A DNA stretch of 34,142 nt from Devosia sp. (GTDB lineage Bacteria > Pseudomonadota > Alphaproteobacteria > Rhizobiales > Devosiaceae), in assembly GCA_026126125.1 (NCBI GenBank), contig JAHCJW010000022.1, positions 1 to 34,142 on the forward strand, in the 5' to 3' direction. The position numbers were made by a program, and so were the translations under genes. The notes beneath the pieces are model-generated. The model made no database searches and had not been told where the DNA came from. It saw only the letters and a list, made by a program, of their open reading frames with translations. This document shows, in pieces, positions 23,746 to 33,074 of the stretch. The first letter of the stretch is position 1; the number at the start of each line of letters is the position of its first letter.

Positions 23746-24750
23746 CTACTGAACCGCCATTGCCTGGTGCAGCGAGAAGGCGCGGCCTTCGGCGACGGCG
23801 TGGCAGGCAACGCGCGTGGGGCCGACAGCGGTCAACGCGGGCAATTCGGCCTTGCAGCGGTCGTTGGCGAGGGGGCAGCGCGGGTGGAACGGGCAGCCGC
23901 TTGGCGGATTCAGCGGCGATGGCAGTTCGCCAGCTAGCCGCAGGCGTTTTCCACGCTGGTCCGGATCGGCGACAGGCGTCGCCGAGAGCAGGGCTTGCGA
24001 ATAGGGATGGTGGGGGTTGGCAAACAGCGTCGCTGCCGGGGCCACTTCCACGATATGGCCCAGATACATCACCATCACATCGTCGGCGATGTGGCGAACC
24101 ACTGCGAGATTGTGGGAGATGAACATCATGGTGAGGTTGAGCTGTTTCTTCAGCAGGCGCAGCAGGTTCAGGATCTGCGCCTGAACGGAAACGTCGAGCG
24201 CGGATGTCGGCTCGTCGCAGACCAGCAGTTCGGGCTCAAGGATAAGCGCGCGAGCGATGCCGATGCGCTGGCGCTGACCGCCGGAAAATTCATGCGGATA
24301 GCGATCGGCTGCCTGTGCCGGCAGGCCCACACGCTGCAGGATTTCTCCGACTGCCTGGCGCTGGCTAGCGGCGTCGCCAATGCCATGCACGACGAGGCCT
24401 TCGGCGATCGACGCGCCGACCGGCACACGCGGGTCGAGGGACGAGTACGGGTCCTGGAACACCATCTGGATCCGGCGGGTGGAGGCAACGTCAATGCCGG
24501 AGGTGGCGTTGTTGATCTGCTTGCCGTCAAAGATGATCTGGCCGCCACTGGCCGGGTGCAGCCCGACAACGACCCGCGCCAGGGTCGATTTTCCGCACCC
24601 GCTTTCACCGACCACGCCCAGGGTACGCCCCCGCTCGATAGACAGATCGATGTCGGTGACCGCGTTGACGCGGCCGACGACCCGCTGAAGGGCACCGCCC
24701 CTGATCACGAATTCCTTGCGGACGCCGCGCAGTTCCAGCAAAGCGCTCAT
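23746..24750 (-). CDS. Di/oligopeptide ABC transporter ATPase, DppF/OppF type
   Basis: 334 residues. Walker A is at 48-56 (GESGCGKST), then [13 protein letters not shown] (Q-loop), signature FSGGQRQR, Walker [13 protein letters not shown] and switch FISHNLAVV. The C-terminal oligopeptide-transporter extension has [13 protein letters not shown] and a cysteine group ([10 protein letters not shown]...DRC) as in the family. The ATG at 24750 overlaps the stop of the partner ATPase as ATGA. It is the last gene of the transporter operon. Confidence 0.92.
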   Translation of the reverse strand: MSALLELRGVRKEFVIRGGALQRVVGRVNAVTDIDLSIERGRTLGVVGESGCGKSTLARVVVGLHPASGGQIIFDGKQINNATSGIDVASTRRIQMVFQDPYSSLDPRVPVGASIAEGLVVHGIGDAASQRQAVGEILQRVGLPAQAADRYPHEFSGGQRQRIGIARALILEPELLVCDEPTSALDVSVQAQILNLLRLLKKQLNLTMMFISHNLAVVRHIADDVMVMYLGHIVEVAPAATLFANPHHPYSQALLSATPVADPDQRGKRLRLAGELPSPLNPPSGCPFHPRCPLANDRCKAELPALTAVGPTRVACHAVAEGRAFSLHQAMAVQ

Positions 24751-25763
24751 ACCAGTTCGACCTCTCTTGAGGATTCGTCTGCCGACGGTGCCGTCAGCCA
24801 GCACCGGCAATGGTGTCCCGGTCCGACGCGGAGCAGGTCGGGGGTGATTGTGGTGCAGCGTGACTCATCGGCAGTGCGTCGGACAGCGCAACGAGGCGCA
24901 AACAGGCACCCCTCGGGCAGATTGGTCAATTGGGGCACCCGCCCCTCGATTACTTCAAGCATGTCCTGGCTGGCGCCCATGCTGGGGACCGAGCGCAGCA
25001 GGGCCTGCGTGTAGGGGTGCTTGGGCGACTTGAACAGCGTGCGCACGTCTGCGTATTCGACGATCTGCCCGGCATACATCACCGCTACATGGTCTGCCAT
25101 TTCGGCGACGACACCAAGGTCGTGCGTGATCAGGATGATGGCGGTGCCGAAATCCTTCTGCAGTTGGCGCATGAGCTCGAGAATCTGCGCCTGGATGGTG
25201 ACGTCGAGGGCAGTGGTCGGCTCGTCGGCGATGAGAACCTCGGGTTGGCAGGCGAGCGCCATGGCGATCATGATGCGCTGCGCCATGCCGCCGGACATCT
25301 CATGGGGATAGGCCTTCATGCGCCGCTGCGGATCGGGAATACCCACAGCGCCAAGCAGTTCGACGGCGGCGGCTTCGGCCTGCTTGGCATCCATGCCCTT
25401 ATGCAGCCGGTAGACCTCGGCAATCTGCTTGCCGACAGTATGGACGGGATTGAGCGCCGAGGATGGGTCCTGGAAGATCATCGACAAACGATTGCCGCGT
25501 ACCTTTGCGGTTTCGGCCGGCGTCATCTTGCGCAGGTCGGCGCCGGTCAGGAGCACTTCGCCGCCCACAACCTTGCCCGGATAGGGCACCAGCCCGGCCA
25601 CGCTCAACGCCGTGATCGATTTACCGCAACCGCTCTCTCCAACGATGCACAGCGTTTCCCCTGCGTTCAGATCGAGAGTGACCGCGTCTACGGCCAGTGC
25701 GTCGCCGGCCCTGGTGGAAAAGACCGTGCTGAGATTGCGGATTTGAAGGATAGGCTCGCTCAT
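24747..25763 (-). CDS. Di/oligopeptide ABC transporter ATPase, DppD/OppD type
   Basis: 338 residues with Walker A at 42-50 (GESGCGKSI), Q-loop [13 protein letters not shown], signature MSGGMAQR, Walker [13 protein letters not shown] and switch LITHDLGVV, plus the C-terminal [12 protein letters not shown] extension and cysteine cluster (GCLFAPRC). It pairs with the DppF-type subunit as a heterodimer. The ATG at 25763 has a GGGG nearby; an ATG at 25781 overlapping the upstream permease stop is an alternative. Confidence 0.92.
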   Translation of the reverse strand: MSEPILQIRNLSTVFSTRAGDALAVDAVTLDLNAGETLCIVGESGCGKSITALSVAGLVPYPGKVVGGEVLLTGADLRKMTPAETAKVRGNRLSMIFQDPSSALNPVHTVGKQIAEVYRLHKGMDAKQAEAAAVELLGAVGIPDPQRRMKAYPHEMSGGMAQRIMIAMALACQPEVLIADEPTTALDVTIQAQILELMRQLQKDFGTAIILITHDLGVVAEMADHVAVMYAGQIVEYADVRTLFKSPKHPYTQALLRSVPSMGASQDMLEVIEGRVPQLTNLPEGCLFAPRCAVRRTADESRCTTITPDLLRVGPGHHCRCWLTAPSADESSREVELV

Positions 25764-25773
25764 CGCAACCCCG

Positions 25774-26727
25774 TCAGGCATTCAGGCGCGGATCAAGCGC
25801 GTCGCGCAGACCGTCGCCGAGAAGGTTGAAACCGAGCACCGTGATAACGATCGCGATGCCAGGGAAGAACACCAGATGGGGAGACGAGAAGATCTGATCC
25901 TTCTCGCTGCCCAGCATCGTGCCCCACTCGGCCATCGGCGGCTGTGCGCCAAGCCCCAGGAAGCTGAGCCCTGCCGCTTCGAGAATGCCGCCGGCGATAC
26001 CCATGGTCGCCAGGACGACGATGGGGGTCAGTGCATTTGGCAGCACCCGGGTGAACAATATCCGCCACTTGCTGGCGCCCAGCACGCGGCTGGCCGACAC
26101 GAAGTCCTGAGACTTTACCGACAACACGCTGGCTCTGGTGACACGGGCATAGCCTGGCACTGACACCACGGAGATGGCGAGCAGGGCGTTGACGATACCC
26201 GGCCCGAGCACCGCCACGATGGCGATGGCCAAGAGCAGCGACGGAAAGCCCAGGATCACATCCATCACGCGCATGATCAAATTATCCAGCCAGCCGCCGA
26301 AGAAGCCGGCGATCGCTCCCAGAAACACGCCCATCACCAGCGCCGCCGACACGGTGATGACACCGATCATCAGGCTGATCCGTGAGCCGTACACGAGCCT
26401 CGAGAACACATCGCGCGCATTGCCATCGATCCCCATGATATGCTGTGGCTTGGCCACATCGCAGCCCAACAGGTGCACACAGGGGGCCTCACGGCGCTTG
26501 ATGTCCTCGACCCCGATCAGGACCTGGTTCGGATCATATGGGGCAATGATCGGGGCGAAGATCGCCACCAGTATCATAAAGCCGATAAAGATCATGCCGA
26601 CCTGCGCGGAGCGCTTGCGCAGCAGGCGCTTCCACGTCTGCTTCCACAGCGGCACCGGATTGCCGAGCAGGCCATCCTCGATAACAATTTCGGCCGCTCT
26701 GGCGGTAGCAGCATCGAGACTCGTCAT
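25774..26727 (-). CDS. Di/oligopeptide ABC transporter permease, DppC type
   Basis: 317 residues. A cytosolic N-terminal region (about 1-35, RLLRKRSAQVG) precedes the first membrane segment, then a periplasmic loop with two cysteines (APCVHLLGCD), the ...GTDANARDVFSRLVYGSR-like segment (here GIDGNARDVFSRLVYGSRIS), five further membrane segments and the EAA-type loop around ASRVLGASKWRILFTRVLPN. All are typical of the DppC subunit, which pairs with DppB. It starts 9 bp after the DppB-type gene. Confidence 0.92.
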   Translation of the reverse strand: MTSLDAATARAAEIVIEDGLLGNPVPLWKQTWKRLLRKRSAQVGMIFIGFMILVAIFAPIIAPYDPNQVLIGVEDIKRREAPCVHLLGCDVAKPQHIMGIDGNARDVFSRLVYGSRISLMIGVITVSAALVMGVFLGAIAGFFGGWLDNLIMRVMDVILGFPSLLLAIAIVAVLGPGIVNALLAISVVSVPGYARVTRASVLSVKSQDFVSASRVLGASKWRILFTRVLPNALTPIVVLATMGIAGGILEAAGLSFLGLGAQPPMAEWGTMLGSEKDQIFSSPHLVFFPGIAIVITVLGFNLLGDGLRDALDPRLNA

Positions 26728-26736
26728 ATTGTGGTC

Positions 26737-27816
26737 CTATTGAGGCCGAACGCGTGGGTCGAGATAGGTGTAGGAGAGGTCCACGATCAGATTCACGACG
26801 ACATAGATGGTGGCGATCAGTACGGTGAAGCCCTGCACGATCGGATAGTCACGGGCAAAGATCGCTTCGACCAGCATGCGTCCTACCCCGGCTAAGCCGA
26901 ACACGGTCTCGGTCAACACCGCGCCACTGAGCAAGGCGCCCATCTGCAGCCCCAGAATGGTCACCACCGGCAGCATGGCGTTGCCCAGCGCGTGGCGTTG
27001 AACCACCTTGTTGTCAGGCACGCCCTTGGCCCGGGCGGTTCGGACATAGTCGCGTCCCAGCACGTCGAGCAGCGATGAGCGGGTCATGCGCGCGATCACC
27101 GCCATCGGAATGGTGGCCACGGTCAGCGCCGGCAGAATCATGTGCCGGATCGCATCATTGAAGACGGCCCAGTTGAAGGTGATCAGTGCATTGAAAATAT
27201 AGAAATTGGAGATGAACTCGGCGAACTGGGCCCCGAAGGTCCCCTTCGCCATCTGCCAGCCCCAAACATCGTAGAACGGCACCGAAACCAGTCCTGCCGT
27301 CAGTCGGCCGGATGGTGGCAGCCAGAGCGGTGTGCCTTTCAGCGCCACGCCGAAGACATAGGCCATCATCAGGCCGAGCCAGAATACCGGCATGGCGATG
27401 CCGACATTGGCGATCGCCATCGTGCCGACGTCACCAGCGGTATTGTGCCGTCGCGCCGCGAAGATACCAATGGCAATACCGCAGATAGTGGCGACGATCA
27501 GCGCCAAAAACGCCAGTTCAATGGTCATCGGCAGGCGCTCGATGATGATTTGTGACACCGGCCGCGAGAAGCGGATGGAATTGCCGAAATTGCCCTGGGC
27601 CACGTCGCGCAGATAATAAAAGAACTGCACCCAGATGGGTTGGTCCAGCCCAAAATTGCGGGCGAACTCGGCGCAGGTTGCCTCACTGACCTTGTCGCCC
27701 AGCATGGCTTTGCACGGGTCGCCGGGGATCAGGCGAGCGAGGGAAAAGGTGACCACAAGGATGCCAAACAACACGGGAATGGCGCTGAGTAGTCGTTTGA
27801 TCGCGTATCCGAGCAT
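26737..27816 (-). CDS. Di/oligopeptide ABC transporter permease, DppB type
   Basis: 359 residues, longer than E. coli DppB by roughly twenty because of an extended central loop (about residues 190-225). The N-terminus AIKRLLSAIPVLFGILVVTF is the family start, followed by RLIPGDPC, then GNFGNSIRFSRPV, and the EAA loop YVRTARAKGVPDNKVVQRHA and ETVFGLAGVGRML. Two cysteines lie in the first periplasmic loop (PCKAMLGDKVSEATC). It forms the channel with the DppC-type subunit. The gap to the binding-protein gene (73 bp) contains a hairpin. Confidence 0.92.
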   Translation of the reverse strand: MLGYAIKRLLSAIPVLFGILVVTFSLARLIPGDPCKAMLGDKVSEATCAEFARNFGLDQPIWVQFFYYLRDVAQGNFGNSIRFSRPVSQIIIERLPMTIELAFLALIVATICGIAIGIFAARRHNTAGDVGTMAIANVGIAMPVFWLGLMMAYVFGVALKGTPLWLPPSGRLTAGLVSVPFYDVWGWQMAKGTFGAQFAEFISNFYIFNALITFNWAVFNDAIRHMILPALTVATIPMAVIARMTRSSLLDVLGRDYVRTARAKGVPDNKVVQRHALGNAMLPVVTILGLQMGALLSGAVLTETVFGLAGVGRMLVEAIFARDYPIVQGFTVLIATIYVVVNLIVDLSYTYLDPRVRPQ

Positions 27817-27845
27817 TGGGCTTTTCTAAATGGATTGGGAGCGTT

Positions 27846-27871
27846 GAAGCGGACGCCGGAGCGCCCGCTTC
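27846..27871 (-). terminator. Hairpin between binding-protein and permease genes
   Basis: A 7-bp stem GAAGCGG/CCGCTTC with a 12-nt GC-rich loop lies in the 73-bp gap after the binding-protein stop codon. It may stabilise the upstream mRNA end or reduce read-through into the permease genes. No U-tract. Confidence 0.4.
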
Positions 27872-27889
27872 GCTTGGGCATGTTGCCGC

Positions 27890-29509
27890 TTAATTGGTGG
27901 CGGCGTTCATCAGGCCCCAGAGCGACGAGAAGTAATCGAACGCACCGGTGTTACCAAGGTGCGACGGGTTGGTCACATCGAGGCCGGCAGCATAGGAGGC
28001 AACCACGTCATTGGCGTCGAAATCCGAACCGTCGGTGAACTTCACGCCCTGGCGGAGGTGGCAGGTCCACGCGGTGGCATCGTCGTTCGGATCACAGCTG
28101 GTCGCAAGACCACCCACGACAGAGCCGCTATCCTGCGCATAGTCAAGCAGGGTTTCGGTGATCTGCGTGCACACCAGGGTCGACTCGCCGTCGGATTCGT
28201 CACCGCAGTAGAGGCTGATCGGCTCAGCGTTCTGCATGACCACCATGGTGTCCTTGCCCGGATCGGCCAAGCCGAACTGCTTGGCGCCGAATGGACGGTA
28301 GCCGGCGTTCTTTACATAGTCGCGCGCTGCGGAACCGGCCGCGGCGTGCGAGATCGGCACCATCGGCACCAACTCGCGAATGGCGTTGTTGACCTGCTCA
28401 TACACCGGCTTGGCTAGCTCGACGTCGGCAATCTGGGAGCCCTTGATCAGCGGTTCGTAGATCGCCGGGAGGGATTCACCAAACTGCTTCACGTCCTTGC
28501 CGAAATGATAGTCGAGGAAGTTGGTGATGTGCGGGTAGTCCGCGCCCCAACCGAGCATGTAGAGGCCATCGAGGTTGCCGGCGCTGGCTTGGCCGATGAA
28601 ATCGCCCGATTCGAGCGGAACGACCTCTGCGTCGATGCCAAGATTGGCCTTCAACTGCGCCTGGAATTCCACCGCAAAGGTGGTCGGTTCCGGCAGGTAG
28701 ACGCGGAATACGTCACGCAGGTAGATCTTGGTCTTGAAGCCATCGGGGTAGCCAGCTTCAGCCAGCAATTGCTTGGCAGCAGCCGGATCGAAATCGTACC
28801 AAGACTCGCCCGCACAACCGTTGGGAATAGTGCACGGCGTGAAGTAGTCGGCGACTTCCGAACCTTCGGGGAGGTAGTTGTTGACGATGCGCTGGCGGTC
28901 GATGCCCATCGCGATGGCCTGGCGCACTTTCACATTGTCGAAAGGCGGAAAGGTGTTGGTCATGCCCAAATACAGAACGTTCGGGCCAGACTGCGGCAGG
29001 AACTGCAGATCGGCATCGTTCTGGACGGCGCTGAAATCGTCGGGGCTCAACGTGCTGATCTGGTCGACGGTGCCTGAGCGGAGCTCGTTCAACTGGTTGG
29101 CGCCGGAGGTGCTCCAACGGAACACCAGCGTCTCGTAGGCAGGCTTGTCGCCCCAATAGTCGTCATTGCGTTTCAGGATGATGGAATCGCCGCGATTCCA
29201 CGACTCGAGCTTGAAGGGGCCCGTCCCGATCGGATTGGTCAGGATGTCCTTGGTCGTGCCAACGGTCTTGATGTGCTCAGACGGCTGAATCCCAAAGGAA
29301 ACGAATGCAACCTTGGGCTCGAATGCCGGATCTGCAGAGCACATTTCAAAGGATACGGTGTGCTCATCGATAGCGCGGATTGCGCTGATCTTCCCGCCGT
29401 AATCACAGTTGGGAGCAACGAGCGAGTCTCCTTCGAAACTCATGGCCGAACCCATCGACATCGCTGTCATTGTGAGCGCAGTCGCGCTCATGAATACTAT
29501 TCGCCTCAT
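27890..29509 (-). CDS. Circularly permuted family-5 peptide-binding protein
   Basis: 539 residues from ATG 29509 (GAGGAA 8 nt upstream), with a signal peptide (about 1-24). The mature start is not that of DppA/OppA. It enters the fold in the middle (ISAIRAIDEHTVSFEM, then NPIGTGPFK at 92-100, RNDDYWG to 120, FDNVKVRQAIAMGID, LLAEAGYPDG), runs to the usual C-terminal region (RELVPMVPISHAA), and then adds at 427-539 the part normally found at the N-terminus (NAEPISLYCGDESDGES, ITETLLDY, TCHLRQGVKFTDGSDFDA-like, ANDVVASY). All pieces are present once, in rotated order. Eight cysteines fall in close pairs (35/57, 435/447, 472/483 and one central pair), suggesting disulfides. It is the first gene of the transporter operon. 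Confidence 0.9.
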   Translation of the reverse strand: MRRIVFMSATALTMTAMSMGSAMSFEGDSLVAPNCDYGGKISAIRAIDEHTVSFEMCSADPAFEPKVAFVSFGIQPSEHIKTVGTTKDILTNPIGTGPFKLESWNRGDSIILKRNDDYWGDKPAYETLVFRWSTSGANQLNELRSGTVDQISTLSPDDFSAVQNDADLQFLPQSGPNVLYLGMTNTFPPFDNVKVRQAIAMGIDRQRIVNNYLPEGSEVADYFTPCTIPNGCAGESWYDFDPAAAKQLLAEAGYPDGFKTKIYLRDVFRVYLPEPTTFAVEFQAQLKANLGIDAEVVPLESGDFIGQASAGNLDGLYMLGWGADYPHITNFLDYHFGKDVKQFGESLPAIYEPLIKGSQIADVELAKPVYEQVNNAIRELVPMVPISHAAAGSAARDYVKNAGYRPFGAKQFGLADPGKDTMVVMQNAEPISLYCGDESDGESTLVCTQITETLLDYAQDSGSVVGGLATSCDPNDDATAWTCHLRQGVKFTDGSDFDANDVVASYAAGLDVTNPSHLGNTGAFDYFSSLWGLMNAATN

Positions 29510-29932
29510 CAATCAGATTCCTCTTATCCAGTTGTGGGGATTGAAAATTCCGGCAAATTTCCGCCCAGGCGCAGACACGGTCTATTATCATGCCCAGTAT
29601 TCTAAATCGTTCGGATGGTGCTCTATTGCTACCCTGCCGTTTGGCCTCCAGCGGCATCTGCGCCCAAGAACGCCGGAGCCTAAGTCGGTTCCATTCCTCC
29701 CCTTTGGAACGGTCGGATGTCAGACAATTGTATGTCGGGCGGCCTGTCAAGCCCGCGAACCGGACTTGGGGCGGGGAAATGGGTAAACGGCCCCTCCCGA
29801 TAATTGACCCTGATCGCTGCAGCCGACAGGCGAGGCACTCTTGCTTACTGACTGAGCCTGGGGTTCTTATGCGACGCGGCAATCGCGCGCCGAGAACCGA
29901 AACCTCTCATACCAGCAGCAGATACGGTGCCA
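29510..29932. other. 423-bp divergent intergenic region of the peptide-use locus
   Basis: No coding frame of quality was found. The region must hold promoters for the transporter operon (leftward) and the peptidases (rightward). A TAGAAT on the minus strand about 100 bp from the binding-protein start could be a -10 element but lacks a clear -35. The most notable element is the palindrome at 29719-29736. Confidence 0.5.
29719..29736. promoter_or_regulatory. Imperfect palindrome, candidate GntR/FCD operator
   Basis: GTCAGACAA/TTGTATGTC matches at 7 of 9 positions around a perfect ACAATTGT core. FCD-type GntR regulators often bind short TTGT..ACAA palindromes. A GntR/FCD gene (now broken) lies at the far side of the two peptidase genes. 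Assignment is inference. Confidence 0.3.
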
Positions 29933-31324
29933 ATGTCTGACCTCGAACCTGTCCTCAACCAGGCGGAAACCAATCTCGAATCAAGTCTGCAGACTCTGTT
30001 CGAGCTGGTACGCATCCCCTCGATCTCGACCGATCCGGCCCATGCAGGCGACTGCCAAAACGCGGCGCAACTGCTGTCGGATTATCTTGCCACGCTGGGG
30101 TTTGACGCTTCGGTGCGTGAAACGATCGGACACCCGATGGTGGTGGCGCATCATGACGGCGCGACGCCGGACAGCCCGCACTTTTTGTTCTACGGGCACT
30201 ATGACGTTCAACCCGTCGATCCACTGCACCTGTGGACCCATCCCCCGTTCGAGCCCGCCATCCGCATCGGCGCCAAGGGCCAGAAGATCATTTCCGGTCG
30301 CGGTACTTGCGATGACAAGGCGCAGCTTATGACCTTCCTGGAAGCGGTGCGCGCTTTCAAGGAAGTGCGCGGGACCCTGCCAGCCCGTATCTCGATCATA
30401 TTCGAAGGTGAGGAAGAATGCGGCTCGCCCTCTGCCCGCCCTTTCCTTGAAGCCAACAAGGAGGAACTGAAGGCCGATTACGTGCTGGTTTGCGATACCG
30501 GCATGTGGGACGAGGACACCCCCTCGATCTGTGCCGGATTACGCGGCCTGGTCGGTGAAGAGATCAAGATCTATGCCGCCAGCCACGATCTGCATTCGGG
30601 TGGTTTTGGTGGTATCGCCGCCAATCCACTGCATATTATCAGCGATATCCTTGCCGGTCTTCACGCTAAGGACGGTACCGTTACCCTGCCGGGCTTCTAC
30701 GACGGCGTCCGCGAAACGCCCGCGGAGCTCAAAAAAGTCTGGGATGAACTCGAGCGCTCGAAGCCGCATGTGCTCGATCAGGTTGGCCTTTCGATCCCCG
30801 TGGGCGAAAAGAACCGCTCCATGCTGGAGCTCAACTGGGCTCGCCCGACCGCTGAAGTGAACGGCATCAGTGGTGGCTATGCCGGCGAGGGCTTCAAGAC
30901 GGTGATTCCGGCGGAAGCTACTGCCAAGGTCTCATTCCGCCTGGTGCACGACCAGGATCCGCTCAAGATCCGCGAGAGCTTTCGCGCCTATGTCCGCTCG
31001 AAGGTGCCGGCCGACTGCCGCGTGGAATTCGTGGACCATGGCGCTGCGCCAGCTGTGCAGCTGCCGTATGACGCGCCCATCCTCGACAAGGCCAAACGGG
31101 CGCTGCTCGGTGAGTGGTCGAATCCGGCCATCGTCACTGGCGGTGGCGGGTCGATCCCAATCGTCGGCGATTTCGGCACCATCCTGGGCATGGATGCGCT
31201 GCTGGTGGGCTGGGGCAATGCCGACGACCGCGGTCACTCGCCGAACGAGAAGTACAATCTGAGCTCGTTCGAAAAGGGTATTCGCGGCTGGATCCGCATC
31301 CTCGACGCCATCACCACCCCATAA
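29933..31324 (+). CDS. M20-family metallopeptidase (dipeptidase)
   Basis: 463 residues, cytosolic (no signal). The two-zinc site is visible: His89 and Asp91 (FYGHYDVQ), Asp127 (GRGTCDDKAQ), catalytic and metal glutamates near 160-161 (FEGEEECGS), Asp in VCDTGMW, and a final His in DRGHSPNEKY. The lid/dimerisation domain contains DLHSGGFGG. This is the pattern of nonspecific dipeptidases of the CNDP/PepV-like group. It is divergent from the peptide transporter operon and likely cleaves imported peptides. The ATG at 29933 gives the usual short N-terminus; GTG 29927 is possible. Confidence 0.9.
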   Translation: MSDLEPVLNQAETNLESSLQTLFELVRIPSISTDPAHAGDCQNAAQLLSDYLATLGFDASVRETIGHPMVVAHHDGATPDSPHFLFYGHYDVQPVDPLHLWTHPPFEPAIRIGAKGQKIISGRGTCDDKAQLMTFLEAVRAFKEVRGTLPARISIIFEGEEECGSPSARPFLEANKEELKADYVLVCDTGMWDEDTPSICAGLRGLVGEEIKIYAASHDLHSGGFGGIAANPLHIISDILAGLHAKDGTVTLPGFYDGVRETPAELKKVWDELERSKPHVLDQVGLSIPVGEKNRSMLELNWARPTAEVNGISGGYAGEGFKTVIPAEATAKVSFRLVHDQDPLKIRESFRAYVRSKVPADCRVEFVDHGAAPAVQLPYDAPILDKAKRALLGEWSNPAIVTGGGGSIPIVGDFGTILGMDALLVGWGNADDRGHSPNEKYNLSSFEKGIRGWIRILDAITTP

Positions 31325-31463
31325 GTCGCACCGCGACGCTCCAACGGATGTGACCGATGATCGATGGCAGCGGGTCACGAGCCCGCATCCGGCGAAACCA
31401 GCACGGTCTACCGCTCCGGAGCGGCGGCAGGGCCGAAATGAAGATCCCCGAAGGAGGACGACT

Positions 31464-32570
31464 GTGACTGTTGATACCAAGGCAAGGCTCGCCGAGTTGC
31501 GCGAGCGGATGAGCGCGCAGGGCGTCGATCTGGTCGCCCTCGCGCCGAGCCCGCATATGGACTGGCTTGTGGGCTTTCATCCCATGCTGTGCGAACGCCC
31601 TTGCCTGCTGCTTGTCGGGCCGGAGCACGAGGCGTTCCTGATGCCTGCACTCAACGCCGAGGGCGCGCGCGAGTCGACGGCGATCCCGTTTTACGTGTGG
31701 TCCGATGATGTCGGTCCGCGCGCTGCCTTTGCCGAGGCCCTCGCGAATGTCGGTGGCACCGCCGCACGCCATGTCGCGTTCGATGAGACCATGCGCATTG
31801 ATTTCGCGATGCTGTTGCTCGACGCCCTGCCTGGCGCCAAGCGGAGTTTCACCGACGATACGCTCGGCTATCTGCGCATGCGCAAGGATGAGCGCGAATA
31901 TGCGGCGTTGAAAAAGAATGCGCTCATCGCCGATCGGGCGATGCAGGCGGGATTTGCGGCGATACGCCCTGGCATGACCGAGAGCGAGCTGGCGGCCATC
32001 ATCAGCGATCATTTTAGTGCCGAAGGCGCACCGATGCAGTTCGCGGTCGTCGCCACCGGGCCCAATGGCGCCTTCCCGCATCACCACACTGGCGACCGAA
32101 AGTTGGCTGAAGGCGATGCCGTGGTCATGGATATCGGGGGACGGACCGACGGCTTCCCCAGCGACATCACGCGCATGGCAGTTGTCGGCCGCGCGCCCGA
32201 GGGCTACGGCGAGATTCACTCCATCGTCGAGCGCGCCGTGCAGGCCGCCCTCAAGGCAGCACGACCAGGTGTTCTGGCCCGCGATGTCGACGCCGCGGCC
32301 CGCAAAGTCATCACCGATGCCGGGTATGGCGAGTATTTCGTCCACCGTACTGGCCACGGCATGGGCATTGGCGGGCATGAGCCGCCCTACATCACGGCAA
32401 CCTCCGACACCGAGCTTGCCGAAGGCATGGTGTTCTCGATCGAGCCGGGCATCTACATCCCGGGTCGGTTCGGCATCAGGCTCGAAGATATCGTAATCCT
32501 GCGCGCGGACGGGCCGGAGATCCTCTCTGGGCTGTCGCGCGACGTGTATGGAGCGGCAATCCCCGGGTAG
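31464..32570 (+). CDS. M24-family Xaa-Pro peptidase
   Basis: 368 residues from the GTG at 31464, preceded by AAGGAGG at 6 nt. An N-terminal creatinase-like domain (1-135) is followed by the pita-bread domain with all metal ligands: Asp223 (VVMDIGG), Asp234 (PSDITR), His298 (HRTGHGMG), Glu327 (FSIEPGIY) and Glu341 (IRLEDI). It would remove N-terminal residues before proline or split Xaa-Pro dipeptides in the cytosol. It follows the M20 gene by 139 bp, a gap that contains the 14-nt palindrome CCGCTCCGGAGCGG (31411-31424), so the two may or may not share a transcript. Confidence 0.9.
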   Translation: MTVDTKARLAELRERMSAQGVDLVALAPSPHMDWLVGFHPMLCERPCLLLVGPEHEAFLMPALNAEGARESTAIPFYVWSDDVGPRAAFAEALANVGGTAARHVAFDETMRIDFAMLLLDALPGAKRSFTDDTLGYLRMRKDEREYAALKKNALIADRAMQAGFAAIRPGMTESELAAIISDHFSAEGAPMQFAVVATGPNGAFPHHHTGDRKLAEGDAVVMDIGGRTDGFPSDITRMAVVGRAPEGYGEIHSIVERAVQAALKAARPGVLARDVDAAARKVITDAGYGEYFVHRTGHGMGIGGHEPPYITATSDTELAEGMVFSIEPGIYIPGRFGIRLEDIVILRADGPEILSGLSRDVYGAAIPG

Positions 32571-32612
32571 GGTAGGGGAGTTGCGGCACCACATCCACGC
32601 ATGCTGCAAAGG

Positions 32613-33072
32613 CTAGCCTGGCTTGTTACCGTGGATGATGGCCTGCACCTCGCGCTCGACCACATCGATGATCCGACCGATGGCGTCGACGGCGCCGTCG
32701 GGGCTTTGCGCAAGAATGGCGTCGGCGAGATCGCGGTGAAGCGGGAAGGAATCGACACTGAAGACGTCGGCAGCAAAGGGAGACGACGCGTCGCGTTTGA
32801 GGGCGTCGTCGAGATTGACCAGCAATTATCCATACATCGGATTGCCCGACGCATCATAGATGGCGCCATAGAAGGCATGATCGGCCTGGCGCCAGGGCCG
32901 GCCGGCATAGACCTCGGTGAGGAGCACGTCGCATAGGCGGGAGATGGTGTTGAGCTGCGACAGTGACGCCTTGAGCGTGGCCTTGCGCACCACATCATAT
33001 TCCAGTGTACGACGGATCTCGAATAGGCGCAGCAAGGCCTCGCCTTCGACATTTACCATGGTGGGTACGAGG
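32613..33072 (-). pseudogene. GntR-family (FCD domain) regulator, truncated and with in-frame stop
   Basis: The frame encodes an FCD ligand-binding domain (LLRLFEIRRTLEYDVVRKAT, HAFYGAIYDASGNPMYG, and HRDLADAILAQSPDGAVDAI near the end) but stops at TAA 32826-32828, where CAA (Gln) would restore it; the frame then continues for 70 codons. The N-terminal winged-HTH domain is missing and its place is taken by an IS3-family fragment. The product could not bind DNA even with the stop suppressed. Before decay it probably regulated the adjacent peptide-use genes. Confidence 0.8.
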
Positions 33073-33074
33073 CC

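Noticed and set aside
31311-32609. 432-codon minus-strand frame opposite the M24 peptidase
   Set aside because: The M24 peptidase has all metal ligands in place; the antisense frame has no recognisable features.
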